The notes beneath the pieces are model-generated. The model worked only from the letters and a program-made list of their open reading frames with translations. It was not told the DNA's origin and searched no databases. The translations under genes were made by a program, and so were the position numbers. Shown here piece after piece: positions 19,298 to 27,002 of a stretch of DNA of 64,000 nucleotides. The stretch comes from Paenibacillus xylanexedens (GTDB taxonomy: Bacteria; Bacillota; Bacilli; Paenibacillales; Paenibacillaceae). Numbering within the stretch: position 1 is the first letter of the stretch; the number at the start of each line of letters is the position of its first letter. The DNA is taken from NCBI RefSeq assembly GCF_017874615.1, contig NZ_JAGIKV010000012.1, positions 62,001 to 126,000 on the forward strand, in the 5' to 3' direction.

Positions 19298-19747
19298 ATG
19301 GATATTAAAATTCGAGAAATTATATCAGATGATTATGCTGAAGTTGTTTCTTTATGGAATGATGTACTTGAAATTCGTAATGTTAATGATGCAAACTTCC
19401 GAGTGACTATGGAAGAGATGAATAAGGCCGGGAATTACAAAACATTTGTCGCATTGATCGAAAATAATGTGGTCGGTTTTGTAACTATTGTACAGGCATT
19501 ATCCGTAGGAGTTCCAATTGGTTATCTACATATTCAAGCTCTTGCTGTTAAAAGGGATCTGCAACATAGAGGGATAGGTACAAAACTACTAAGACTGACT
19601 GAAAATTATGCTAAAGAACGGGGAATATCAAGTATTATTTTATGTAGCGGAATGAAGCGTACCAACGCCCATGCTTTTTATGAGCATAACGGCTATGACA
19701 GAGATTCATATTGCTTTGATAAGATGATTGACCTAACCCAAGGTTAA
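19298..19747 (+). CDS. GNAT-family N-acetyltransferase
   Basis: A 149-residue acetyltransferase. The acetyl-CoA motif is LAVKRDLQHRGIGTKLLRL (about residues 82-100) and the C-terminal FYEHNGYDRDSYCFDK fits the AAC(6')-like branch of the fold. GAGGGGG lies 6-7 bases before ATG 19298; an in-frame TTG at 19265 would add 11 residues without support. The substrate is unknown. It lies within the block bounded by the 51-bp repeats. Confidence 0.82.
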   Translation: MDIKIREIISDDYAEVVSLWNDVLEIRNVNDANFRVTMEEMNKAGNYKTFVALIENNVVGFVTIVQALSVGVPIGYLHIQALAVKRDLQHRGIGTKLLRLTENYAKERGISSIILCSGMKRTNAHAFYEHNGYDRDSYCFDKMIDLTQG

Positions 19748-19840
19748 ACGAATATTCACTCACCTCCACAGCGTCTTAAACAAAAAATACAAAAATCGCT
19801 ATGTCATTCATGAAAGTTTCTTTATATATTAATTGCACTA

Positions 19841-19890
19841 AAAAGACCCAACTCACTCTTTAAACTGAAGAGTGGAAGTTGGGCTTTTCG
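19841..19890. terminator. Strong bidirectional-looking terminator
   Basis: AAAAGACCCAACT with CTCTT pairs with AAGAG and AGTTGGGCTTTT. A and T tracts on both sides could end the GNAT transcript and the convergent regulator transcript. Confidence 0.8.
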
Positions 19891-19904
19891 GTACTGCATT
19901 AGAC

Positions 19905-19955
19905 ATATCAATTTGATGAAGTTATTTATTCGTTCTCATTGATGGATCATATTTC
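19905..19955. repeat. 51-bp direct repeat, copy B
   Basis: Partner of 16324-16374 (47/51 identical). It overlaps the 3' end of the response regulator gene and the 3' flank of the acetyltransferase block. Confidence 0.85.
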
Positions 19956-21285
19956 TCCGGTACTGGTAGGGCGTAACTCCGTATTCCGCTTTGAACAACT
20001 GGATAAAATATTGATTTTTTCGGTAACCAACCATCTGCGCTATATCGGCTACACGGAGTTCCGAATCTTGAAGCAGTTGAGAAGCCTTCTCTAACCGCTT
20101 CCTGGAAATGTAGTTTGACACATTCTCTCCTGTCTCCTGTTTAAACAGTTTGGAAAAGTAGACGGGATGGAGATGTGCAACTTTCCCCAGTTCATCCAGG
20201 CTAAGGCCATGTGACAGATGGTCTTCGATATACGTTTGTACTTTGTCAACGATGGTTTGGATGGACATCTGTTTGTTGTTTCTGATTCGATTGACCCGAT
20301 CCATGAGAGTTGAGGATAGTTCATCAGGATACCGTAACTGGTTGAATATCCACTCCACGGTTTCAGAGGGATCGCGATCCTTATCCGTCAGATATACATA
20401 TAGAATGGTCTCCATGAGAAAGATTACTTTTTGCTTTTGGAGATGGATTTGATCATATTTTCTAATGATATTTCCGGCTGACTCCCAATCACCGCATGAT
20501 GGAGAACGATTGAATATGCCGATGAAGTCATCAGAGTGTACGTCCTCACTTAGGAAAAACCTGTAGAACATCTGCCGGGTCACGTTTCGATCAGTCAACA
20601 TAAATGGAGGAGACACGACCAATTGCTCCAGTTTAATGGTCAGTTCTGCAGCAGCTTCTTCCGGAACAAGACCGAACAGTCGTGTTCCGGCAACCCACAC
20701 GAGACGATCCAATTTATCTCCGACAGCATGTTTTATAACATCCTCATATTCCTGTGTAAAACCCTCCAGCTTGAAGCAGCAAAAACGACGTTCCCCTAAA
20801 AATTCAGTATAAACATCATATGCCTTTCTTAATGTCTCATTTTGACCAAGAACCGAAAGCAGATACTCCAACCCATCGAAGTTCTCCCATGCAACAGATT
20901 GAGCGGGCCGTGTCTTTGTAATATTGTTGATGGCTTTGGACATAGCTTTCTCCACATCATCTTTGTCGACAGGTTTGAGCAAGTAATCCAGCGCTCCTAA
21001 ACGAATTCCTTGTTGCGCATATTCGAACTCGGAGTAGCCGGAAAGGATGATCACTTTGGTTGGCAAGTTATGTTGGTGGATATGTTGAAGCAGATCAATA
21101 CCAGACACCTCAGGCATTCGGATGTCAGTGATTAGAATATCGATGTGGTTTTGAGTCAACATGTCTCGGGCTTCAATCGAATTGGTCATCGTCTCGATCT
21201 GATCAATGCCAAAGGTGTTCCAATCGAGTAAGTGCTTCATATATTCAACGACATAATGTCCGTCATCCACAATTAATAATCGCAT
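19936..21285 (-). CDS. YesN-type response regulator with AraC DNA-binding domain
   Basis: A 449-residue cytoplasmic regulator. The receiver domain (1-120) has the acidic pair in LLIVDDGH, phospho-acceptor D54 in ILITDIRMPEVSG, and the conserved Lys in YLLKPVD. A middle region of unknown fold (about 150-340) is normal for YesN proteins. The two AraC helix-turn-helix motifs lie at about 345-445 (LSLDELGKVAHLHPVYFSKL, VADIAQMVGYRKNQYFIQLF). It overlaps the kinase gene by one base (TAATG), so the pair is co-translated. By position it should control the ABC/GH43 genes that start at 23150 on the other strand. Confidence 0.93.
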   Translation of the reverse strand: MRLLIVDDGHYVVEYMKHLLDWNTFGIDQIETMTNSIEARDMLTQNHIDILITDIRMPEVSGIDLLQHIHQHNLPTKVIILSGYSEFEYAQQGIRLGALDYLLKPVDKDDVEKAMSKAINNITKTRPAQSVAWENFDGLEYLLSVLGQNETLRKAYDVYTEFLGERRFCCFKLEGFTQEYEDVIKHAVGDKLDRLVWVAGTRLFGLVPEEAAAELTIKLEQLVVSPPFMLTDRNVTRQMFYRFFLSEDVHSDDFIGIFNRSPSCGDWESAGNIIRKYDQIHLQKQKVIFLMETILYVYLTDKDRDPSETVEWIFNQLRYPDELSSTLMDRVNRIRNNKQMSIQTIVDKVQTYIEDHLSHGLSLDELGKVAHLHPVYFSKLFKQETGENVSNYISRKRLEKASQLLQDSELRVADIAQMVGYRKNQYFIQLFKAEYGVTPYQYRRNMIHQ

Positions 21286-22994
21286 TAGCTATCTCCTTTC
21301 ACCTCGGGAATGCTGATGAGCAGCAGGACGGACAAGCCGCCCCAATCATTAGTAGTAAAATGTAACCCGCTACGTTCGCCGTACGTATTTTTCAGACGTT
21401 GATTTACATTCCAGAGCCCTACGCCTTTAATTCCTTCAGGCGGGGTATCACTCTCAAGCCGAGCCTCCAGGCTACGGATATCATCCAGTGAAAGACCTTT
21501 TCCGTCATCGGAGACCTTGATCGTTATTGCAGCCTCCGTCTGTTTTACATCAATCGTCACCCTATGGGCACCTTGTTGTCCTTCGATTCCATGTTGAATC
21601 GCATTTTCAACCACCGGCTGGATGATCAGCGGCATGAGGGGAAGGGAGGACAGTTCCGGCGGCAGATCAATGCTGTACTCCATTTTTTTGCTGAGAGCCA
21701 TAATAATCAGGAAATGTTCCGCAAACTGAAGCTCGCTTTCCAGCGTGACTTCATGCCGGTCCAACTTCGTTAAATAACGATAATATTCAGCCAGATGTTT
21801 GCTCATGCGCATGACAGAATCAGGTGAGAACTGAGCCACCGACATGATGAAAAACAAACTGTTGTACAAAAAATGAGGATTGATCTGAGCTTGGAGTTGT
21901 TGAAGTTCGGCACCTCGTCTCAGTTCCGTTTCAGTCTTCAAGGATACGAACAGATCCTGGATTTCAGTAACCATGTGGTTAAAACTTCTGAATAGGCTGT
22001 AAAACTCTCTATCCGTATTTTCGGTTATACGTGTATTGTGATTGCCTTGTTCGACCTGTGAAAACTTCCGCTCCAACAAACGAATATTACGGTAATAGTT
22101 CCGGTAAAACGTAAAGATCACAACCAGGCCAAGTGTGAAAACGGCTAAAATACTGGCAAAAAAAACTTTACGGTTGCGGTCAATCGGTTGCAGAAAATCA
22201 TTCGTCTGTGTATATGTAATCAGGTAGGCGTCGATTGATTCAATATATCCGGAAAGAACATAGTAATCGTCCGAATTGGTGTGATAATCATATTTTAAAG
22301 TGATCTCCGGCTGTGGAGAAAGCATATCAGTAACCGCTTTCAATAGATTGTTGTCGACTTCTTTCTCACTCCATAACTGATGTGAATTAAACCAAAAAAA
22401 AGCGTTTGAACTGTCGTTGTTCACAGCCTTTTTCAGCAGATTTTTCAAATAATCGGTATTCAGCTTTACACCAACGACGTACTGAGTCGGTTCATTTTGT
22501 CCGGATTTTTGGATGTAAGGGTAGAGGGCAAAGTAATACAAGCTATTGCCGACGATTTGCCATCCCCGTTGATGAACATCCTTGAACGGAAGTCGCGCCT
22601 CCGGCGTACTGTTGGTGGATAGAAACGTTTCTTCAGACTTCCAGTAAATGCCGATCGATTCAATCGATCGACTGGAGAGGAGCGTTTGGCGCAAGCGATC
22701 AACAATATCGTTTTTCTTCATTTGGGAATCGTAATTGCTCAGCTCGATAACATGCCTCTGATAAAATCGGACATCACTGTCAGCTGCATATTGAACTCCG
22801 TACATGTTAGCCTCGTATATAATCCCGTCCAGAATGCCTTTCACATAATCAAGCTGGTTTTTGGAAGCGCCAATCAGATTTTCTTCAAGTGTCTTGGAGC
22901 TTAATCGGTTCATCACGAAAAACAAACTTAACGTCAGCAGCAGAAAAAAAACAAAGAAATAGATGAATCGCTTCATATACATTTTTCTGATCAT
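21285..22994 (-). CDS. YesM-type sensor histidine kinase
   Basis: A 569-residue membrane kinase. Transmembrane helices lie at about 9-28 and 276-297, with an extracellular Cache-like sensor between them. HAMP follows at about 298-350. The His_kinase domain has phospho-acceptor H374 in QINPHFLYNSLF, and the ATP-binding domain has the N box NAIQHGIE and the G box DDGKGLS. Kinases of this class sit beside sugar ABC genes and probably sense the oligosaccharide, or its binding protein, outside the cell. Divergent from the permease genes across a 155-bp control region. Confidence 0.93.
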   Translation of the reverse strand: MIRKMYMKRFIYFFVFFLLLTLSLFFVMNRLSSKTLEENLIGASKNQLDYVKGILDGIIYEANMYGVQYAADSDVRFYQRHVIELSNYDSQMKKNDIVDRLRQTLLSSRSIESIGIYWKSEETFLSTNSTPEARLPFKDVHQRGWQIVGNSLYYFALYPYIQKSGQNEPTQYVVGVKLNTDYLKNLLKKAVNNDSSNAFFWFNSHQLWSEKEVDNNLLKAVTDMLSPQPEITLKYDYHTNSDDYYVLSGYIESIDAYLITYTQTNDFLQPIDRNRKVFFASILAVFTLGLVVIFTFYRNYYRNIRLLERKFSQVEQGNHNTRITENTDREFYSLFRSFNHMVTEIQDLFVSLKTETELRRGAELQQLQAQINPHFLYNSLFFIMSVAQFSPDSVMRMSKHLAEYYRYLTKLDRHEVTLESELQFAEHFLIIMALSKKMEYSIDLPPELSSLPLMPLIIQPVVENAIQHGIEGQQGAHRVTIDVKQTEAAITIKVSDDGKGLSLDDIRSLEARLESDTPPEGIKGVGLWNVNQRLKNTYGERSGLHFTTNDWGGLSVLLLISIPEVKGDS

Positions 22995-23101
22995 ATATGT
23001 TTCCTTTCATATCGCCAAACGCAGAAGTTTAAAGTCCAGATCGGATTAACTTTAATATAAGCCAAACCTTCAAAAAGCGGAAGGGCAGCAACGGCGATAA
23101 A

Positions 23102-23177
23102 TGAAAGCGGTTTTAAAGTGCTTCAGGGTGGGGTGATGATCTTGAAATTTTGGCATTTTGGAGTGAAAGCGCTTTTG
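23102..23177 (+). promoter_or_regulatory. Two cre-like sites before the permease operon
   Basis: TGAAAGCGGTTTTA (23102-23115) and TGAAAGCGCTTTTG (23164-23177) resemble the CcpA operator (TGWNANCGNTNWCA). They lie between the divergent kinase and permease genes, so carbon catabolite repression of the locus is likely. Confidence 0.6.
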
Positions 23178-24196
23178 TTAAGCTTAACTGCAAGGATCGC
23201 TTTCGAAGAACCATCATAGAGGAGGTATGCAACATTAACGAGATTGTGCCCGCCAGATCCGCAAAAAAAACAAAAACAAAGCTTTCCCAGCGGACTTCAT
23301 TCAAAAAGGAAATCAAGAAAAGCTGGCCTTTGTACGTACTGTGTATTCCCGCTTTTGTGTTTGTCTGCATCTTTTCTTATGGCCCGATGGTAGGTTTGCT
23401 TATGGCATTTCAGGACTACAAACCATGGCTGGGCATCACAGGTTCACGGTGGATCGGGTTAGATAATTTCGAACGAATTTTCCAGTACAAAGAAGCAACA
23501 CAAGCGATAGTTAATACGTTAATTATCGCCGTTTCTAAAATTATCGTAGGTATTATCGTTCCGATCGTCATGGCTATTCTGCTGAGTGAGATCCGAAATA
23601 TGGGCATTAAGAAAAGTGTACAGACACTGGTGTATCTGCCACATTTCTTGTCCTGGGTTACTGTGGCAGGGTTGATGATTGACATTCTCGGATTAGACGG
23701 AGGAATCAATCACATCTTGACCCAGATTTTCGGGAACGATCCCATTTACTTCTTGGGTGATCCTGATCTGTTTCGATTCACGGTTGTGATCAGCGATGTG
23801 TGGAAGAGCTTTGGCTTCGGCATGATTGTCTACTTAGCGACCATTGCAGGGATTAATCCATCTTATTACGAAGCGGCCGAGATCGATGGCGCCACACGCC
23901 GGCAGCAAATTCGATACGTTACCTTGCCTAGCATGTTGCCCATGATTATCGTCATTTCTACGCTGAGTCTGGGCAATATTCTGGATGCGGGCTTTGATCA
24001 AGTTTTCAATCTGTACAATCCGCTTGTCTACAGTACGGGAGATATCATTGACACCTATGTTTACCGTTCATCCTTGTTAAACGGGCAATACGGCTTCGGG
24101 ACCGCTGTAGGACTGTTCAAATCGGGGATTAGCTTGATCTTGATTGTTGTCTCTTACAGGCTGGCCTATAAATACGCCAATTACAAAATATTCTAA
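23150..24196 (+). CDS. LplB/YteP-type sugar ABC transporter permease
   Basis: Inner-membrane permease with six predicted helices. The coupling loop that contacts the ATPase is EAAEIDGATRRQQIRYVTLP, the EAA motif with conserved Gly. It pairs with the permease at 24215. The start is uncertain. TTG 23150 lacks a ribosome site and would put a cre-like sequence inside the gene. GAGGAGG (23219-23225) lies 8 bases before an in-frame ATT at 23234, and a GTG follows at 23246; a start there gives 316-320 residues, the usual family size. The ATPase (MsmX/UgpC type) is not in the window, as is normal for this class. Confidence 0.88.
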   Translation: MAFWSESAFVKLNCKDRFRRTIIEEVCNINEIVPARSAKKTKTKLSQRTSFKKEIKKSWPLYVLCIPAFVFVCIFSYGPMVGLLMAFQDYKPWLGITGSRWIGLDNFERIFQYKEATQAIVNTLIIAVSKIIVGIIVPIVMAILLSEIRNMGIKKSVQTLVYLPHFLSWVTVAGLMIDILGLDGGINHILTQIFGNDPIYFLGDPDLFRFTVVISDVWKSFGFGMIVYLATIAGINPSYYEAAEIDGATRRQQIRYVTLPSMLPMIIVISTLSLGNILDAGFDQVFNLYNPLVYSTGDIIDTYVYRSSLLNGQYGFGTAVGLFKSGISLILIVVSYRLAYKYANYKIF

Positions 24197-24214
24197 CAAG
24201 GAGGGAGAGGGATC

Positions 24215-25084
24215 ATGTACCATAAAACGACAGGCTATAGAGTATTCTCCTATTTTAATTACGCGTTCATGATACTGGCGGGTCTGGCGTGTTTTCTTCC
24301 ACTGCTTCATCTGTTGGCACAATCGCTCAGCAGCAAAGCGGCCATTAGTGGTAATATGGTTTCATTTTGGCCGGTGGGGTTCAACGTGGACGCCTATGTA
24401 AAAACATTCAACAATTCTAATTTCAACGGTGCCATGTTAACATCCATCACTCGAACCGTATTGGGTACAACCATCAGCATGTTTATCCTTACCTGTGCAG
24501 GATATGCTTTGTCCAAGGAATTCCGGGGACGCAACGTGCTCATGTGGTTTTTTATCTTTACTATGCTCTTCTCGGGGGGATTGATACCTTCTTACATATT
24601 GATCACAGCCCTCGGATTAAAGGACACTATATGGGCGCTTGTGTTACCGGGAGCTTTCGGTGCTTATAATTTGATTCTTCTCGTCAATTTTTTCAAAACG
24701 ATTCCCAAAGCCCTGGAAGAAGCAGCTTTCATTGACGGAGCGTCCTTTTTCGTAATTCTCAGCAAAATATATTTACCATTATCTCTGCCTGGCATAGCGA
24801 CCGTATCCTTGTTCATTATGGTGGGCCACTGGAACTCCTGGTTTGACGGGATATTGTACATGTCGGATGCAAGTAAGTATCCGTTGGCTTCGTTCTTACA
24901 GACGGTCGTTGTGCAGAGCAATATGCAAAATATGGCGATGAGCCAGTCCGAGGTGGCAGCCATGTCGGAACAAAGTATCAAGGCAGCCCAAATTTTTGTA
25001 AGCACGCTTCCGATCATTTTGGTCTATCCTTTTTTACAACGTTATTTCGTGAAGGGGATTGTACTAGGAGCCGTCAAAGAATAA
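24215..25084 (+). CDS. YtcP/LplC-type sugar ABC transporter permease
   Basis: A 289-residue carbohydrate-uptake-1 family permease and the partner of the gene 18 bp upstream. Six helices are predicted. The EAA loop is EEAAFIDGASFFVILSKIYL and the end FVKGIVLGAVKE is typical of YtcP. AAGGAGGGAGAGG precedes the ATG. It probably forms a heterodimeric channel with the LplB-type protein and takes substrate from the lipoprotein encoded at 25246. Confidence 0.93.
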   Translation: MYHKTTGYRVFSYFNYAFMILAGLACFLPLLHLLAQSLSSKAAISGNMVSFWPVGFNVDAYVKTFNNSNFNGAMLTSITRTVLGTTISMFILTCAGYALSKEFRGRNVLMWFFIFTMLFSGGLIPSYILITALGLKDTIWALVLPGAFGAYNLILLVNFFKTIPKALEEAAFIDGASFFVILSKIYLPLSLPGIATVSLFIMVGHWNSWFDGILYMSDASKYPLASFLQTVVVQSNMQNMAMSQSEVAAMSEQSIKAAQIFVSTLPIILVYPFLQRYFVKGIVLGAVKE

Positions 25085-25108
25085 TTAGGATGACGAAAAA
25101 TTGGATCG

Positions 25109-25208
25109 CTATATAAGTTCAACTAAAATTTACACGATAACAGCGATCGGAAGGTTGTTCTGTCATCGGAGTGCCAGTGTAAATATGCAATTAGTTGAAC
25201 TTATATAG
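25109..25208. repeat. 100-bp palindromic MITE-like element inside the ABC operon
   Basis: Exactly 100 bp bounded by perfect 18-bp inverted repeats: CTATATAAGTTCAACTAA (25109-25126) and its reverse complement (25191-25208). A second inner pair is ATTTACAC (25128-25135) and GTGTAAAT (25177-25184). It carries no gene. It lies between the second permease and the binding-protein gene, where an RNA hairpin could protect or attenuate the transcript. Confidence 0.75.
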
Positions 25209-25245
25209 AAAACAAATTGAGTATGAGTGAAGGGGGCATGTTTCC

Positions 25246-26931
25246 ATGAAGAAAAGAACCGATTTATGGAAAATGGTAAGTATGGTTATGCTGTCGGCTG
25301 TTCTTATGGCTGGCTGTAGCAAAGGGGAGAGTGCTTCCGAGACCGCACCGGCATCGGTGCTTAAGGACGGTAAATATGATCCACCGTTTACGATCACCAT
25401 CGCCAAACAGCAGGATGAAAATGCTGGAAAGTACATCAACGGTGAGACGTTGAATGACAATGTATTGACCCGCTGGGGCGAACAAAACCTGGGTATCAAA
25501 ATCCAAACCACCCTGCTGGGAGGTGATGCTTCACAATATAATACCAAGCTGCGGCTGGCGTTGACGGGTTCCGAGAAACTACCAGACGTTCTGCCCGTCT
25601 ATGATACCATGCTGGTCAATGATCTGATTGAGTCGGGGCAAGTCAATGAGATTACAGAAGACATCTCAACCTACATGCCTGACCGGATAAAAGAAATATA
25701 CAAACAATACCCAACCACCTTCAATCCAGTGGTTAGGGAGGGCAAGGTCTACGGGATGGCGATTGCGCCGAATTTGACGGAAGGCGAAGTTATGTTGATC
25801 CGCCAGGACTGGTTAGACAGGTTAAAATTGAAAGCGCCAACAACGATTGATGAGTTTGAACAAGTCATCGCGGCGTTCACTAATGAGGACCCAGATGGGA
25901 ACGGCAAGAAAGACACATACGGCTTTACTTTTTCAGGTAAAGATTCCTACAATACGGGCTGGGTCAGCGATCCGGTCATGATATTCAGCGCATACACGGG
26001 CAAACATCTTCCAAGGCAATGGCATAACGACAATGGCAAACTCACCTATGGATCTGTGGCTCCTGGCAACAAAGAGGCACTTGCCAAGTTACGCGATTGG
26101 TATGCGGAAGGGTACTTGAACAAAGAATTGGCCACCCAAGGGGCGTGGGATGCTCTGTCCGATTTTACGGAGGGGAAAGCTGGTATCATCATTGGTCGTC
26201 CTTGGCTTTACGACAGTGTGAAGGACGTGGAGAAAAATGTGGAGGGTGCAAAAATTAGTGCTTATCCGACCATTCAAGGCGTGAACGGTGATAAGACCTA
26301 TCAATCCGCCCAGTTGAACGATGGTGTGTTCATGTTTAACAAGGATTTTCAGAATATGGAAGCCTTCTTCTTGTACTACGATAAAATGTACGATGCGGCG
26401 TTCAGCACCGGGGATTTCAAGTACGGGTACGCTCAAGGATACGATTACGATATCGTTAACGATGAAGTCACTTTTGATCCAACGAAATTCAATACGCCAT
26501 TAGAGGCTGTGCAGGGCGTTGGGAAAATGGCATTTACTAAAAATACACCGAGTGTTGATGGCCCCGGCCAATCCTACTACGATCTGGCGAATGGAGTTAA
26601 AGCCGACACGGGCGTCCTCATTCAAAGCGCTTCTAAGGATCAAACGACTCAGGACGGATATCGGATTTCGTATGAAAACAGAGATGTTTTACTGCCAAAT
26701 GAGTTTAACGGTCCACCAACGCCAACGATGCAAAATGTGTGGGAACAGTTGACCACCATGGAACAAGAGACGTTCACCAAAATCATATATGGCAATGAGC
26801 CGCTTGAAGCATTTGATACCTTTGTGAAACAGTGGCATGAAAAAGGCGGAGACACCGTGATTGAAGAAGTTAACGAATGGTACAACCAAGCCAGCGAGAC
26901 GGATGTAATGACACTGATGAATTTGAAATAA
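25246..26931 (+). CDS. Extracellular sugar-binding lipoprotein of an ABC transporter
   Basis: A 561-residue LplA-type solute-binding protein. The lipobox LMAGC puts the lipid-anchored Cys at residue 24. A calcium-binding-like loop, NEDPDGNGKKDTYGFTF (about 220-236), is typical of the large Paenibacillus/Bacillus family. It catches oligosaccharide at the cell surface and delivers it to the permeases at 23150 and 24215. GAAGGGGGC precedes the ATG. With two galactan-type GH43 enzymes downstream, a galacto-oligosaccharide ligand is likely (inference). Confidence 0.92.
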   Translation: MKKRTDLWKMVSMVMLSAVLMAGCSKGESASETAPASVLKDGKYDPPFTITIAKQQDENAGKYINGETLNDNVLTRWGEQNLGIKIQTTLLGGDASQYNTKLRLALTGSEKLPDVLPVYDTMLVNDLIESGQVNEITEDISTYMPDRIKEIYKQYPTTFNPVVREGKVYGMAIAPNLTEGEVMLIRQDWLDRLKLKAPTTIDEFEQVIAAFTNEDPDGNGKKDTYGFTFSGKDSYNTGWVSDPVMIFSAYTGKHLPRQWHNDNGKLTYGSVAPGNKEALAKLRDWYAEGYLNKELATQGAWDALSDFTEGKAGIIIGRPWLYDSVKDVEKNVEGAKISAYPTIQGVNGDKTYQSAQLNDGVFMFNKDFQNMEAFFLYYDKMYDAAFSTGDFKYGYAQGYDYDIVNDEVTFDPTKFNTPLEAVQGVGKMAFTKNTPSVDGPGQSYYDLANGVKADTGVLIQSASKDQTTQDGYRISYENRDVLLPNEFNGPPTPTMQNVWEQLTTMEQETFTKIIYGNEPLEAFDTFVKQWHEKGGDTVIEEVNEWYNQASETDVMTLMNLK

Positions 26932-26951
26932 AGTCTAGTTTCACCTGGATC

Positions 26952-26974
26952 AGCCTTCCAGCAACAGGAAGGTT
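26952..26974 (+). other. Short hairpin between binding-protein and GH43 genes
   Basis: CCTTCC (26954-26959) and GGAAGG (26967-26972) form a stem around AGCAACA. There is no good T-run, so partial termination or mRNA stabilisation between operon members is more likely than full termination. Confidence 0.4.
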
Positions 26975-27002
26975 GGTCTTCTAAAAAAGGAGATGATGAG
27001 AC

